A stretch of 64,000 bases of DNA from Sphingopyxis sp. H050 (GCF_001468265.1 NZ_LNRZ01000010.1:62001-126000), one strand, 5' to 3'. Positions 1 to 9,342 are shown, counted from the first letter of the stretch. Translations and numbers: made by a program. The notes: a model not told the origin generated them from the letters alone.

Positions 1-276
1 GGCGCGCTCAAGATGCTGGGCGGCGCGCACGGCGAGATCAAGTCGATGCGCACCGCACAGGTCTTCTTGCGGCAGGGCGTCGCCGCGCGGATGCTCGTGC
101 ATATCATCGACGAAGCGCGCGGCCGGGGCCTCGACCGCCTCAGTCTCGAAACCGGATCGGGACCGGCGTTCGAACCCGCGCTGGCGCTCTACCGCGCACA
201 TGGGTTCGAGGACTGCGAACCCTTCGGCGACTACAAACCCGACCCGTTCAGCCGCTTCATGACGCGGCGGCTTTAA
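1..276 (+). CDS. GNAT family N-acetyltransferase, C-terminal part
   Basis: The reading frame is open from the first base to the TAA at 274-276, so this is the last 91 residues of a gene that begins outside the window. It shows the end of a GNAT fold: a stretch like the acetyl-CoA pyrophosphate-binding loop (RQGVAARML, for R/Q-x-x-G-x-A), then a helix, then LSLETGSG and the typical 'ALALYRAHGFEDCEPFGDY' ending. Such enzymes transfer an acetyl group from acetyl-CoA to an amine. The substrate cannot be told from this fragment. Confidence 0.8.
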   Translation, partial: GALKMLGGAHGEIKSMRTAQVFLRQGVAARMLVHIIDEARGRGLDRLSLETGSGPAFEPALALYRAHGFEDCEPFGDYKPDPFSRFMTRRL

Positions 277-282
277 AGCTTT

Positions 283-411
283 TCACGCGAAGACGCGAAG
301 GCGCGAAGAGATAGCTCGAACCGGTAGGCCCCTTTTTCGTCCTTCGTCGCGGCAAGCCCATCGCCGATGTCGAATGCCGCTTCGCGGCCAGCGCAACGTC
401 CTCGCGTGAAC
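283..411. repeat. intergenic inverted-repeat element, CGCGAAG type
   Basis: The left arm contains TTTTCACGCGAAGACGCGAA and further GCGCGAAG units. The right arm ends in CCTCGCGTGAACC, the reverse complement of the arm start. A related element with GGTTCACGCAAAGGCGCGAA lies at about 62695-62845, and both carry a central AGGCCCCT stretch. The element fills the gap between the acetyltransferase gene and hsp20. I see no gene in it and read it as a non-coding dispersed repeat. Confidence 0.6.
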
Positions 412-448
412 CAAATAAAACGGGGTCCGGAAGGGACTCCGGACCCCG
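412..448 (-). terminator. intrinsic terminator of hsp20
   Basis: A perfect 10-bp GC-rich stem (421-430 with 439-448, 8-nt loop) is followed on the minus strand by TTTTATTT. It sits 26 bp past the hsp20 stop codon. Confidence 0.85.
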
Positions 449-474
449 CATATTTTCAGCCAGTCGGGCGGCGC

Positions 475-933
475 TTACGCGGCCTTCTTGTCCTCGATCA
501 CCGTCGGCTGCGCGCCGCCGATCGCGATCTTGTGCGGCTTCATCGCCTCCGGTACTTCGCGCACCAGATCGATGGTCAGCAGGCCGTCGGCGAGGTCGGC
601 GACATCCACCCGCACGAAATCGGCGAGCTGGAAGCGGCGCTCGAACGCGCGCGTCGCGATGCCGCTATAGAGCAGCTGGCGCGCGTCATTTTCGCCCACC
701 GGCGCCTTGCGGCCGCTGACGGTCAGCATGTTCTGCTGCGCGGTGATGTCGATCTCGTTCGATTTGAAACCGGCGACCGCCACGGTGATGCGGAAATGGT
801 CGTCGCCCAGCTTCTCGATGTCGAACGGCGGATAATTTTCGGCGCCCGAACCGCCGGTTTCGAGGAAATCGAACAGCCGGTCGAAGCCGACGGTCGACCG
901 GCGATAGGGGGTCCAGTCAAAGCTGTTACGCAT
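475..933 (-). CDS. Hsp20 family small heat-shock protein (IbpA-like)
   Basis: A 152-residue protein. Residues about 35-135 form an alpha-crystallin domain: the opening PPFDIEKLGDDHFRI, the core strand ITVAVAGF, and the C-terminal strand GLLTIDLVREVPE. A short tail follows. Small heat-shock proteins bind unfolding proteins in the cytoplasm as large oligomers and hand them to DnaK and ClpB. The ATG at 933 is preceded by AAGGAAGA. This Shine-Dalgarno sequence is enclosed in a hairpin, and a sigma-32-like promoter lies upstream (see the separate entries), which fits heat control. The gene is monocistronic, between its own terminator and the divergent gpmA promoter. Confidence 0.92.
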   Translation of the reverse strand: MRNSFDWTPYRRSTVGFDRLFDFLETGGSGAENYPPFDIEKLGDDHFRITVAVAGFKSNEIDITAQQNMLTVSGRKAPVGENDARQLLYSGIATRAFERRFQLADFVRVDVADLADGLLTIDLVREVPEAMKPHKIAIGGAQPTVIEDKKAA

Positions 934-1014
934 GGGTCATCTCTTCCTTGTTCAAGCGAAGCTACGGGACCGCGGCGGCGTGCCGCGATCGCCACCCGAC
1001 CCCATCCCGGCGGC
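934..1014 (-). promoter_or_regulatory. ROSE-like RNA thermometer in the hsp20 leader
   Basis: On the minus strand the leader contains a hairpin at 991-1014, a GC-rich hairpin at 971-987 (CGCGGC stem) and a hairpin at 943-961 that pairs CTTC-g-CTT with AAG-GAAG and so covers the Shine-Dalgarno sequence. The strand opposite the ribosome site carries UCGCU, matching the U(U/C)GCU signature known from ROSE elements of alphaproteobacterial small heat-shock genes. Heat would melt the last hairpin. The call rests on motif and geometry only. Confidence 0.6.
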
Positions 1015-1026
1015 CGGATGATGCAA

Positions 1027-1054
1027 ATCTGGTAAGGCATGAAACCATTTCAAG
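1027..1054 (-). promoter_or_regulatory. candidate sigma-32 (RpoH) promoter of hsp20
   Basis: The minus strand reads CTTGAAA (1048-1054), then about 15 bp, then CCAGATTT (1025-1032). This resembles heat-shock promoters (CTTGAAA ... CCCCATnT). Transcription would start near 1020, giving a leader of about 90 nt that holds the thermometer. Confidence 0.5.
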
Positions 1055-1060
1055 GGGGCG

Positions 1061-1089
1061 TTGGCTTTCGGCGAAAACCCGCGCTATGG
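1061..1089 (+). promoter_or_regulatory. candidate sigma-70 promoter of gpmA
   Basis: TTGGCT (1061-1066), a 17-bp spacer and CTATGG (1084-1089) lie 34 bp ahead of the gpmA start codon. It is back to back with the hsp20 promoter. Confidence 0.45.
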
Positions 1090-1122
1090 CGCGGTCCATC
1101 CTCTCCAGCCGAAGGACGTCAC

Positions 1123-1809
1123 ATGCCGCAGCTCATCCTCATCCGCCATGGCCAGTCGCAGTGGAATCTCGAAAACCGCTTCACCGGCTGGTGGGATGTC
1201 GACGTCACCGAAAAGGGCGCGGCCGAGGCATGGGCGGCGGGCGAACTGATGAAGGCCAAGGGCATCACGCCCGACACCAGCTTCACGTCGGTGCAGACGC
1301 GCGCGATCAAGACGCTCAATCTGGCGCTCGAGGCGATGGGCCGCCTCTGGCTGCCGGTCACCAAGGACTGGCGTCTGAACGAACGTCACTATGGCGGCCT
1401 GACCGGCCTCGACAAGGCCGAGACCGCGGCGAAGCATGGCGAAGACCAGGTGAAGATCTGGCGCCGCAGCTTCGACATTCCGCCGCCGCCGCTCGATGCG
1501 GGGTCCGAGTGGGATCTCGCCAGCGATCCGCGCTACGCCGGCATCGCGATCCCCTCGACAGAAAGCCTGAAGGACACGATCGCGCGCGTGCTTCCCTATT
1601 ATGAAGGCGCCATCGTTCCCGATTTGAAGGCGGGCAAGACCGTGCTCATCTCGGCGCACGGCAACAGCCTGCGCGCGCTGGTCAAGCATTTGTCGGGCAT
1701 TTCGGACGCCGACATCACCGGCCTCGAAATCCCGACCGGCCAGCCGATCGTCTATGAGCTGAACGACGATCTGACGGCGCGCGAGCGCTATTACCTCAGC
1801 GAACGGTAA
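1123..1809 (+). CDS. gpmA: 2,3-bisphosphoglycerate-dependent phosphoglycerate mutase
   Basis: A 228-residue cytoplasmic enzyme interconverting 3- and 2-phosphoglycerate in glycolysis and gluconeogenesis. The phosphohistidine motif [10 protein letters not shown] is at residues 6-15, with H9 as the nucleophile. The family markers [22 protein letters not shown] and the second catalytic block [14 protein letters not shown] all follow. The frame is open upstream, but I chose the ATG at 1123 because AAGGA precedes it and the protein then starts like other GpmA proteins. It converges on the TonB-dependent receptor gene, 30 bp away. Confidence 0.95.
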   Translation: MPQLILIRHGQSQWNLENRFTGWWDVDVTEKGAAEAWAAGELMKAKGITPDTSFTSVQTRAIKTLNLALEAMGRLWLPVTKDWRLNERHYGGLTGLDKAETAAKHGEDQVKIWRRSFDIPPPPLDAGSEWDLASDPRYAGIAIPSTESLKDTIARVLPYYEGAIVPDLKAGKTVLISAHGNSLRALVKHLSGISDADITGLEIPTGQPIVYELNDDLTARERYYLSER

Positions 1810-1839
1810 GTCCAAAGTCCTCCCCACGCTTGGGAAGGA

Positions 1840-3942
1840 TCAAAGCTGCCCGGTCACGGTCAGCTGGACATATTGCCCGAACTTGCGCTGGCGGCTTTCG
1901 CTGAATGCGATCGGCCCGTCGCGCCGGTCGACGAAGACGGTGCGGTCGAAGCCGTCCTTCATCCCCGCAAGGTTGCGGTACGACAGCTTCACGGTGAAAC
2001 CCGCGACATCCTTATGCTCGACATAGGCGGTGACGAACGGCCCGACCGTATATTCCTTCTCGATCGCATCGAGACGCAGGCCGGGCGCATAGCGCTCGTC
2101 GAAATAGCCGGCGCCCCAGGCGAAGTTGCTGCCGGGGATGTCGTGACGAAAGCTCAGGTCGACGACATAATCCTGCCCAAAGCTCTGATCGCGCCACAGC
2201 CCGGTCAGCGGGTCGCGCACGCGGTTGCGACGCCAGGTCAGGTCGCTGTTGATCCGTGCGCCCTTGAGCCCCAGCGGGTCGAGCAGCAGCGTCGCCTTCG
2301 AGCTGATGCGATAGAGGTTCGCGGGCGGCAGATTGCCCCTGCCTTCGGTCGTCGGCGATAGCGGGATCTGGTCGACCAGATCCTGCGCATAGGCATAGGC
2401 GAACTGGACCGACGCATTGCCCCAGCGGCCGAAGTCCTGGATGAACTCCAGCTCGGTGCGATTGACGATCGGTGGGACGAGCTGACCGTTGCCCTGATTT
2501 CCCTGCTGGTTCGCGACATCGACCGAGCTGGCGAAATCGAAGAAATTCAGCTGATCGACGCGGCGCTGGATAAGCCAGTTGATCGTCGTTTTCGGTCCGA
2601 CCTTCCACGCGAACGCCAGCTTCCCCTTTGGCCGGACGAAGCTGCGCGTCAGACCACCCGGGCCCGACGAACTGAGCTCGCTATATTCGGTGCCGAGATT
2701 TAGCTGTGCGGTCAGGTTGGAGCTGAGCGCGCGCCCCCAGGTGAGCGAGGCTTCGACGCGCTTCTCCTCGACCTTGGTCTTCTCGCCGCCGAAGACGATC
2801 GGCAGGAAGCTGCCGTCCGGTTGCAGCGTCGCGAATTCGGCATCGACGTCGAGCGTGTTGTACGCTCCCTCCAGCGCCACCTGCCAGTCGGTGCCGCCTC
2901 CGGTGCGCCAGCTATATTCGCCGCGCAGGATCGATTCGCTTTCGTCGGCGCTCTGCTTGAACCGCTCGCCGCTGCGTCCGCCAACCTCGCGGTCGACGAT
3001 GAAACTGTTGACCGTCGGACTATGCTCGAAGCGATAAAGGCTGATCAGTTTGAGCCGGCCCTTACCCAGCCCCAGTTCATAGTCGCCGCCGATATCGAAA
3101 TTGCGCTCGCGCTCCGCGAAGTCGAAGGCTTCGATCACCAGTCCGGTGCCGACCCGCGTCGACACGCTGTCGACCCGCTGGTCGAGGTTCTGGATCTGGC
3201 CGCCGAGGTTGACATTCCACTTGTTGCCGTTGCTGGCCGTGCGCGCGAGCGCAGCGGCAAGCCGGGGGCGATCGTTATAATAGCGCCCGATCTCGTCGCG
3301 CACGAACAACAAGGCGCCGGTGCCGTCGAACACCCGCTCGGGTCCCCAATGGCCGTTGCGGTTCGCTTCATTCTTCAAGCTCAGCGTCAGGTCGGTGCCG
3401 CCGACCTTTCCCGTCGTCGATATTTCGCCGTTCAGCCAGTTGTTCGCCATGCGCGGCCGCCATTCGGGCTGCCAGCGCAGCGTCGTCTTGAACCCCTGTC
3501 CCGCCGCGCCCGCGGCCAGCACGACATTGGCGACCTGTCCCGTCAGGCCGGGCACATTCAGGCTCGCGCCGTCGACGATGTCGACATAGGCGACCTGCGC
3601 CGCGGTGATCCGTTGCAGCGCGCTGCGCGCATCGGTCGATTTGTTCGCGATCCGCTCGCCGTTGATCAGGACATTCTGCGTCGCCTGCCCCAGTCCGCGG
3701 TCGCCACCGTTGGTGCCGGTGACGATGACGAAGCCCGGCACCTTCTCGACCATGTCGAGCGCCGTGCGCGGCGCGAAGCGTGCGAAGTCGGCAGGGGTAT
3801 AGCGCTGCGCCCCATCGGCGACGGGCGTCGCCGCCGCCGCGGGCGCATCGCCCGTTGGCGCGGCGGCGGTGTCCTGCGCCTGCGCCGGACACGCCAGACA
3901 AATAGCCAGTACCAGCATCGATGCCCGGACGGCCATCGGCAT
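1840..3942 (-). CDS. TonB-dependent outer-membrane receptor
   Basis: A 700-residue protein with a signal peptide (cleavage expected after about A22, in PAQAQ). A plug domain covers about residues 45-150, with VPGF, a loop GGDRGLGQ, VLINGERIANKS and VYVDIVDGAS-like features. About 22 beta strands then form the barrel, closing with GQYVQLTVTGQL. Such receptors take up iron chelates, vitamin B12 or carbohydrates using TonB energy. I see no clear TonB box before the plug and no neighbouring uptake genes, so the substrate is unknown. GAGGGAGGG precedes the start. A single-gene unit. Confidence 0.88.
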   Translation of the reverse strand: MPMAVRASMLVLAICLACPAQAQDTAAAPTGDAPAAAATPVADGAQRYTPADFARFAPRTALDMVEKVPGFVIVTGTNGGDRGLGQATQNVLINGERIANKSTDARSALQRITAAQVAYVDIVDGASLNVPGLTGQVANVVLAAGAAGQGFKTTLRWQPEWRPRMANNWLNGEISTTGKVGGTDLTLSLKNEANRNGHWGPERVFDGTGALLFVRDEIGRYYNDRPRLAAALARTASNGNKWNVNLGGQIQNLDQRVDSVSTRVGTGLVIEAFDFAERERNFDIGGDYELGLGKGRLKLISLYRFEHSPTVNSFIVDREVGGRSGERFKQSADESESILRGEYSWRTGGGTDWQVALEGAYNTLDVDAEFATLQPDGSFLPIVFGGEKTKVEEKRVEASLTWGRALSSNLTAQLNLGTEYSELSSSGPGGLTRSFVRPKGKLAFAWKVGPKTTINWLIQRRVDQLNFFDFASSVDVANQQGNQGNGQLVPPIVNRTELEFIQDFGRWGNASVQFAYAYAQDLVDQIPLSPTTEGRGNLPPANLYRISSKATLLLDPLGLKGARINSDLTWRRNRVRDPLTGLWRDQSFGQDYVVDLSFRHDIPGSNFAWGAGYFDERYAPGLRLDAIEKEYTVGPFVTAYVEHKDVAGFTVKLSYRNLAGMKDGFDRTVFVDRRDGPIAFSESRQRKFGQYVQLTVTGQL

Positions 3943-4013
3943 AATCCCCTCCCTCGTGTGTTGCTGTGCTAAAGCAGCAGCGATCTGCCTGCACCAGCGA
4001 AGCGGGGGAAAGT

Positions 4014-4041
4014 CAAAATCTTATCCACCAACGACGGGTGG
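4014..4041 (-). terminator. weak terminator-like hairpin after dapD
   Basis: A 5-bp stem (4025-4029 with 4037-4041) is followed on the minus strand by ATAAGATTTTG. The short stem makes the call weak. Confidence 0.3.
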
Positions 4042-4063
4042 TGTCCGACGGGTGGGCGGCGGA

Positions 4064-4903
4064 TCAGTCGCGCAGCAGCTCGTTGATCCCGGTTTTGGCG
4101 CGCGTCTTGGCGTCGACGCGCTTGACGATGACCGCGCAATAGAGCGACGGCCCCGGCGTCCCGTCGGGCAGCGGCTTGCCGGGCAGCGAACCCGGCACGA
4201 CGACCGAATAGGCTGGGACTTCTCCCATGAAGACCTCGCCGGTCGCGCGGTCGATAATCTTCGTCGATGCGCCCAGATAGACGCCCATCGACAGCACCGC
4301 ACCCTCGCGCACGATCACCCCCTCGGCGACCTCGGCACGCGCGCCGATGAAGGCGCCGTCCTCGATCACCACCGGCCCCGCCTGCAGCGGTTCGAGCACA
4401 CCGCCGATCCCCGCGCCGCCCGACAGATGGACGTTCGCGCCGATCTGCGCACAGCTGCCGACGGTGGCCCAGGCATCGACCATCGATCCCTCGCCGACAT
4501 AGGCGCCGATGTTGACGAAGCTCGGCATCAGCACCGCGCCCTTGCTGATGAAGGCGCCGCGGCGGACGATCGATCCGGGGACGGCGCGGAAACCTGCATC
4601 GCGAAAGCGGTTCTCGCCCCAGCCGGCGAATTTCGATGGCACCTTGTCCCACCAGGTCGCGCCGCCTGCGCCGCCCTCGATGATCTCCATGTCGTTCAGG
4701 CGGAACGACAGCAGCACCGCCTTCTTGAGCCACTGGTTGACCTGCCACCTTCCGTCCGGATCGCGCTCGGCGACGCGGAAGCTTCCGTCGTCAAGCCCCG
4801 CAAGTGCGGTCTCGACGGCATCGCGCACAGCGCCCTGGGTCGTCAGCCCCAGCGTATCGCGATCATCCCATGCGGCTTCGATCGTGGCTTGCAGGTCGGT
4901 CAT
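4064..4903 (-). CDS. dapD: 2,3,4,5-tetrahydropyridine-2,6-dicarboxylate N-succinyltransferase
   Basis: A 279-residue enzyme of the succinylase branch of lysine and meso-diaminopimelate synthesis. The N-terminal helical part (about residues 1-100) is followed by a left-handed beta-helix of imperfect hexapeptides ([21 protein letters not shown] and onward) and the ending ELLRD. The frame stays open far upstream; the ATG at 4903 is chosen because the protein then begins like known DapD proteins and because it overlaps the stop of the upstream HAD gene in ATGA, indicating translational coupling. Confidence 0.95.
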   Translation of the reverse strand: MTDLQATIEAAWDDRDTLGLTTQGAVRDAVETALAGLDDGSFRVAERDPDGRWQVNQWLKKAVLLSFRLNDMEIIEGGAGGATWWDKVPSKFAGWGENRFRDAGFRAVPGSIVRRGAFISKGAVLMPSFVNIGAYVGEGSMVDAWATVGSCAQIGANVHLSGGAGIGGVLEPLQAGPVVIEDGAFIGARAEVAEGVIVREGAVLSMGVYLGASTKIIDRATGEVFMGEVPAYSVVVPGSLPGKPLPDGTPGPSLYCAVIVKRVDAKTRAKTGINELLRD

Positions 4904-5577
4904 GAAATTCCCCAGGGTTGCGGCAATGTATCGAGCCAGTCGGCGATGTCGGTCGCGTGGAAATCGACATGGCTTGGCAGGTGGTCGCGATGGCCGCTTT
5001 CGCTGCCATTGTCCAGCCACACGGTCGTCATCCCCAGCGCTTTGGCCGGGGTCAGATTGCGCGCCATATCCTCGACGAACAGGCTCTTTGCGGGATCGAC
5101 GCCGAGGTGCGCAACCATCGCGGCATAGGCTGCCGGATCGGGCTTCGGCGTATAGGCGGTGATGCGGATATCGCAGATGCCGTCGAACAGGTCCGCAATT
5201 CCGCGCGCCTCCAGCACGCGCGCCGAATAATCGGCATCGGCATTGGTGAAGACAAGCTTGCGGCCGGGCAGGCGCTCCAGCCCCGCGCGCAGACGCGCAT
5301 CGACGGAGAGGCGGTCGAGCGCGATGTCGTGAACGTCGACGAGGAAGTCCTCGGGGTCGACCCCGTGGTGGCGCATCAGCCCCGCCATGGTCGTGCCATG
5401 ATCGTGGAAATATTGCTTTTGTACGCGGCGTGCCTCGACGGCATCGACATTCAGTAGCCGCATGATGAAGGCGCCCATGCGTTCGTCGATCAGGTCGAAC
5501 AGCTTCGCCGACGGCGGATACAGCGTGTTGTCGAGATCGAAGATCCAGCTGTCGATATGGTCTATGGGCACCGTCAT
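4900..5577 (-). CDS. HAD-superfamily hydrolase, pyrimidine 5'-nucleotidase type
   Basis: A 225-residue protein. Motif I is [11 protein letters not shown] (nucleophile D14, D16), motif II is LVFTNAD, motif III is around [10 protein letters not shown], and motif IV is [15 protein letters not shown]. This is the HAD subfamily of pyrimidine 5'-nucleotidases related to yeast Sdt1. The likely reaction is dephosphorylation of a small phosphate ester or nucleotide; the substrate is not certain. The start could also be at 5592 or 5616. I chose 5577 because the preceding residues are not typical. It is the first gene of a pair with dapD, sharing ATGA. Confidence 0.85.
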   Translation of the reverse strand: MTVPIDHIDSWIFDLDNTLYPPSAKLFDLIDERMGAFIMRLLNVDAVEARRVQKQYFHDHGTTMAGLMRHHGVDPEDFLVDVHDIALDRLSVDARLRAGLERLPGRKLVFTNADADYSARVLEARGIADLFDGICDIRITAYTPKPDPAAYAAMVAHLGVDPAKSLFVEDMARNLTPAKALGMTTVWLDNGSESGHRDHLPSHVDFHATDIADWLDTLPQPWGIS

Positions 5578-5713
5578 GACGTCGCGCCGCATAATGCGAC
5601 TGCGCCGTGGCGGCAAGGCGTGCGATTTTACCTTCCGGCAACCTTGGCAGGTCTAGCTTCGCCGCCGCCCGCCGCGCTAGGATGCGGACACAAGGGGAAA
5701 AGGGGAAACGGCC

Positions 5714-8101
5714 ATGGCCGACGTGGCACGACGCAGCAGCATCCGGCGGATCGCCGCGCGGCCGCTTCCGCTGTTGCTGGGCCTTGCGGCACTGTCGCTG
5801 GCGGGCTGCGGCGGCGGCGGGGCAGGGCCTTCGCCGACCCCCGCGCCGCCGCCGGCACCCACCCCCGCTCCGACGCCGACCCCGACGCCGACTCCAACTC
5901 CGCCGCCGGCCGGCAATTTCAACACTGCCGAAACGCGCCGGTCCGACGGGGTAAACTTTCACGGCGCAATCACCGCCTATCAGGCGGGCGCGACTGGGCA
6001 GGGCGTTCTTGCCGGGGTGATCGACGACGGGATCGACGAGGACAGCCCGGAATTTGCTGGCCGCATCTCCTCGCTCTCGGCCGACGTCGCGGGCACGCGG
6101 GGCATCAATGCCGAAGGGACGCACGGCACCAATGTCGCGCAGGTGCTGCTCGGCGGCAAGAACGACGCCGGCACCTTCGGCATCGCCTTCAACGCCAATC
6201 TTCTCGTGCTGCGCGCCGACCGGCCGGGCAGCTGCACCAACGACGATCCCAGCAACGACGAACGCGGCTGCCTGTTCGGCGAAAGCGCGATCGCCGCCGG
6301 GCTCGACCGCGCGATCACGGCGGGCGCGCGCGTCGTCAACATCTCGCTTGGCGGCGACGACCGTCCCGGCACGGCGCTTCGCGCGGCGGTGGCGCGGGCG
6401 ACCGCGGCGGGGATCATCATCATCATGTCGGCGGGCAACGAGGGCGACAATACGACGGGCGGCAATGATCCGAACAATCCCGAACCCTTTGCGCAGGGGA
6501 TGCGCGATGCGGGCGGCGGGCTCGTCATCATCGTCGGGTCGGTCGACGAAAATGGCGTGAACTCGGACTTCAGCAACCGCGCGGGCACCTATTCGGCCTC
6601 CTATCTGGCGGCGCTGGGCGAGGGGGTTTGCTGCGCCTATGAAAATGGTGTGCTCAAGACTGAGGGCAATTTCGTCTTCGTCCTCAATGGCACCAGCTTT
6701 GCGGCGCCGCAGGTTGCGGGCGCGGTCGCGCTGATCGCACAGGCCTTTCCGAACCTCACGAGCGCGCAGATCGTCTCGCTCCTTTATCAGTCGGCGCGCG
6801 ATGCCGGGGCGGCGGGCGCCGACGCCGTCTATGGCCGGGGCATTCTCGACATCGCGCGCGCTTTTGCGCCGATGGGCGCGACCACGCTCGCGGGGACGGC
6901 AACGGAGGTACGGCTCGAGAGCGCCCTGGGGCTGCTCGGCGGGCCGATGGGCGATGCGGGTGCGAAGCGGGCAGGGGGGACGATGGGCGTCGTCACCGAC
7001 GGCTTCGGGCGCGCCTTCGACGTCGATTTCGGCCAGTCGCTGATGATGCGCCGTCCCGACTATAAATTGTCGGGCGCGATCGGCGGGTTGGTTCGCCAGC
7101 AAAGCGCGGCCTCACGCTCGATGGCGCTGTCGCTCGTTACCGCGCCGGGTACGGGCGGCAGCGACGCGCTGGCGGGCCTGTCCTTCAGCGATGCGCAGCA
7201 AGCCCGAACGCTCGCCGCATCGGTGATCACGCGGATAGACGGGCGGACCCGCATCGGCTTTTCGGCCGGGCGCGGGATCGGCGGTATGCTCGCGGGCGAG
7301 CGCGGCGAGAGCGGTCATGCGATGCTGATCGGCGACGCGGCGCACGAGGGGCTGGGCTTTGGGTCGAGCCCAAGCGTCGGGACCTTGCTGCGCCGCCAGA
7401 TCGCGCGCGGTCAGGCGATCAGCATCATGGCCGAGACGGGCTGGGTGTCGGGTTCGCGCTGGCGGGACGATCCGCTGCTCCGCTACCGCTCCGGGCACGA
7501 CAGCCGTTACCGGCGTTTCGGCGCGTCGTGGGACGGCGGCTTCGGCCCTCTCCGTGCCGCGCTCGGCGGCACATGGCTCCGCGAATCGGACAGCCTGCTC
7601 GGCGCGCGGCTGGGCCCGCTCTTCGGCGGTGGCGGCGCGACCAGCCTGACCGGCGACGCCAGCCTGAATCTCGATGCCGGGGACGGCTGGAGCCTGTCGG
7701 GCGCTTGGCGGCAGATGTGGACCAGGCCCGATCGGGGCGGGCTCGTCGCGGGCGGCGCGCTGCGGTCGAGCGCTTTTTCCTTCGATGTTGCCAAGGCGGG
7801 CCTTTTTGGGCCGAACGACCGCGCGGCGTTGCGCTTCGCCCAGCCGCTGCGGGTCGCGAAAGGCGGCATCGATCTGATGCTGCCCGTCGCCTATGATTAT
7901 GACACCCGGACCGCAGCCTTCGCGCGCCGCACCTATAATCTCGCGCCGACCGGCCGCGAACTGGTCGTCGAGGCGAGCTATGCTATGTCGCTCTTCGGCG
8001 GCGACCTGATCGCCAACACATGGTGGCGACAGGATCCCGGCCACATCGCGTCGATGCCCGACGACCAGGGCGCGGCGCTCCGCTTTACGATGGGCTTCTG
8101 A
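5714..8101 (+). CDS. lipoprotein S8 (subtilisin-like) serine protease, autotransporter-like
   Basis: A 795-residue protein. A signal peptide ends in the lipobox LAGC (C32). A Gly run and a proline-threonine linker of about 30 residues follow (residues 39-66). The S8 domain spans about 75-390, with catalytic D104 (VIDDGI), H137 (GTHGTN), oxyanion N242 (SAGNEG) and S328 ([12 protein letters not shown]). A C-terminal region of about 280 residues has alternating strand-like segments and ends in FTMGF, a terminal-phenylalanine barrel signature. I infer a surface-tethered protease with an autotransporter-type barrel, similar in plan to NalP of Neisseria. GGGGAAACGGCC precedes the ATG. Confidence 0.85.
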   Translation: MADVARRSSIRRIAARPLPLLLGLAALSLAGCGGGGAGPSPTPAPPPAPTPAPTPTPTPTPTPPPAGNFNTAETRRSDGVNFHGAITAYQAGATGQGVLAGVIDDGIDEDSPEFAGRISSLSADVAGTRGINAEGTHGTNVAQVLLGGKNDAGTFGIAFNANLLVLRADRPGSCTNDDPSNDERGCLFGESAIAAGLDRAITAGARVVNISLGGDDRPGTALRAAVARATAAGIIIIMSAGNEGDNTTGGNDPNNPEPFAQGMRDAGGGLVIIVGSVDENGVNSDFSNRAGTYSASYLAALGEGVCCAYENGVLKTEGNFVFVLNGTSFAAPQVAGAVALIAQAFPNLTSAQIVSLLYQSARDAGAAGADAVYGRGILDIARAFAPMGATTLAGTATEVRLESALGLLGGPMGDAGAKRAGGTMGVVTDGFGRAFDVDFGQSLMMRRPDYKLSGAIGGLVRQQSAASRSMALSLVTAPGTGGSDALAGLSFSDAQQARTLAASVITRIDGRTRIGFSAGRGIGGMLAGERGESGHAMLIGDAAHEGLGFGSSPSVGTLLRRQIARGQAISIMAETGWVSGSRWRDDPLLRYRSGHDSRYRRFGASWDGGFGPLRAALGGTWLRESDSLLGARLGPLFGGGGATSLTGDASLNLDAGDGWSLSGAWRQMWTRPDRGGLVAGGALRSSAFSFDVAKAGLFGPNDRAALRFAQPLRVAKGGIDLMLPVAYDYDTRTAAFARRTYNLAPTGRELVVEASYAMSLFGGDLIANTWWRQDPGHIASMPDDQGAALRFTMGF

Positions 8102-8591
8102 TCGCGCCGCGCAGCCGCAGCCACATCGGCAGCTTGCTCACCAACCCTCCGGTATTGGCAGCGCTGCTCGATGGCAGGTCGATCAGGGCGATGTCGCGCA
8201 GCGGCGGCACTTGCCTGCGTCCGATCGCCGCCGCCTTACCGCCGTTGAAGGCGATCATGCTGAGGTCGGGCAAATTGGCGACCAGGGATGCGAGGTCGTG
8301 CACTTCGGCCTCGCGGATATGCGAATCGCTGCTCGTGCGTCGCTCGGCGGTGCGGATCACGTCCCAAAGGCCGATCTTTGCATCGCGCAACGCGGCCAGC
8401 CGGTCGTCATACGGCAGGTCGGCAAGCGGACGGTCGATCACCTCACCAAGCAGCCGCCAGAACTGGTTCGTTGGATGAGCATAATATTGCCGTTCGGCCA
8501 GCGACCGCGCGCCGGGCAGGCTGCCGAGGATGAGCAGGCGCGTGTCGGGCGCGACATGGGGCGCAAAGCTGGCGTGGCGAACTGCGGGCAT
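8085..8591 (-). CDS. DNA-deoxyinosine glycosylase (uracil-DNA glycosylase superfamily)
   Basis: A 168-residue protein. LLILGSLPGARSL is the catalytic motif 1 region, YYAHPTNQFWRLL the following conserved block, and GLWDVIRTAERRTSSDSHI the substrate-loop region. IAFNGGKAA and LPSSSAAN replace the HPSPLS motif 2 of classical UDG. This matches the bacterial hypoxanthine/deoxyinosine-DNA glycosylase family, which removes deaminated adenine. The ATG at 8591 is preferred over 8627 because the conserved part begins right after it. The 3' end overlaps the protease gene by 17 bp in convergent orientation. Confidence 0.85.
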   Translation of the reverse strand: MPAVRHASFAPHVAPDTRLLILGSLPGARSLAERQYYAHPTNQFWRLLGEVIDRPLADLPYDDRLAALRDAKIGLWDVIRTAERRTSSDSHIREAEVHDLASLVANLPDLSMIAFNGGKAAAIGRRQVPPLRDIALIDLPSSSAANTGGLVSKLPMWLRLRGAIRSPS

Positions 8592-8640
8592 GGCGTGACC
8601 GATAGCCCGCCCCGGCCGGCGCAACAATATTGCCGACCCC

Positions 8641-8669
8641 TTGACCGCCGAAGGAATCGGGTCTAGGGG
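8641..8669 (+). promoter_or_regulatory. candidate promoter of the str operon
   Basis: TTGACC (8641-8646), a 17-bp spacer and TAGGGG (8664-8669) lie in the 307-bp gap before rpsL. The -10 is poor. If it is used, the mRNA has a leader of more than 200 nt. Apart from this, the gap 8592-8898 shows no convincing gene. Confidence 0.35.
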
Positions 8670-8898
8670 CGCGCTCGACCGAAAAGGGCGGTTTGCTGCC
8701 TCTTTCAGTTACAACAGCGCTTGAACATTGCTGGCGCGGATGGAGCCTCCGGAAGATCTTGTGGGTCTGCCGGGGTCTTTTGCTGTTATCAGGTCGGCCG
8801 TTTTTTGCCCTTTTCGGGGAGATTTCGGCCGGAGCTTCATCCACGGCGGTACAGTAACCGTTCGCTTTGATGGGCGGACATTTAAAGGTGAAGCATTC

Positions 8899-9270
8899 AT
8901 GCCCACGATCAACCAGCTGGTCCGCAAGGGCCGGACTCCCCAGAAGGTGAAGTCCAAGGTCCCGGCGATGGACGCAAACCCGCAGAAGCGTGGCGTTTGC
9001 ACCCGTGTCTACACGACGACCCCGAAAAAGCCGAACTCGGCGCTCCGCAAGGTAGCGAAGGTCCGCCTGACCAACCAGCGCGAAGTCATCACCTACATCC
9101 CCGGCGAAGGCCACAACCTCCAGGAACACAGCGTCGTGCTGATCCGCGGCGGTCGTGTCCGCGATCTTCCCGGTGTGCGTTACCACGTCCTGCGCGGCGT
9201 GCTCGATACGCAGGGCGTGAAGGACCGCAAGCAGAGCCGTTCGAAGTACGGCGCGAAGCGTCCGAAGTAA
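8899..9270 (+). CDS. rpsL: 30S ribosomal protein S12
   Basis: A 123-residue protein of the decoding centre on the 30S subunit. [12 protein letters not shown] at the start, [18 protein letters not shown] and [12 protein letters not shown] are hallmarks. The lysines of the [10 protein letters not shown] region are the usual streptomycin-resistance positions and look wild type. The frame is open 57 codons upstream, but the ATG at 8899 follows AAAGGTGAA and gives the standard N-terminus. First gene of the str operon (rpsL-rpsG-fusA-tuf). Confidence 0.98.
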   Translation: MPTINQLVRKGRTPQKVKSKVPAMDANPQKRGVCTRVYTTTPKKPNSALRKVAKVRLTNQREVITYIPGEGHNLQEHSVVLIRGGRVRDLPGVRYHVLRGVLDTQGVKDRKQSRSKYGAKRPK

Positions 9271-9294
9271 GGACCGCTTTTTCGGCTATTTGAT

Positions 9295-9322
9295 CATCCC
9301 GCGAGCGCTCCGCGCCGGGATG
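9295..9322 (+). promoter_or_regulatory. hairpin between rpsL and rpsG
   Basis: CATCCCG (9295-9301) pairs with CGGGATG (9316-9322) around a GC-rich 14-nt loop region. It lies in the 72-bp spacer, 21 bp before the rpsG start. There is no U-tract, so it is not a terminator. In enteric bacteria S7 represses its operon by binding this spacer; a similar role here is only a possibility. Confidence 0.4.
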
Positions 9323-9342
9323 CTGTTGTAAAGGAATACCCT

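Noticed and set aside
5820-5920. Repeats of CCGACGCCGACCCC in the protease gene, as a possible tandem-repeat regulatory element
   Set aside because: They encode the Pro-Thr linker in frame; a coding explanation is enough, though the length could vary between strains.
4904-7102. Minus-strand open frame continuing upstream of dapD across the protease gene, over 700 codons
   Set aside because: It is antisense to the protease gene and its translation is low-complexity Arg/Ala/Gly typical of the reverse strand of GC-rich codons. dapD has a clear start at 4903 coupled to the HAD gene.
8728-8898. In-frame extension of rpsL by 57 codons
   Set aside because: S12 has a highly conserved N-terminus at MPTINQL with a good ribosome site; the extension is non-homologous.
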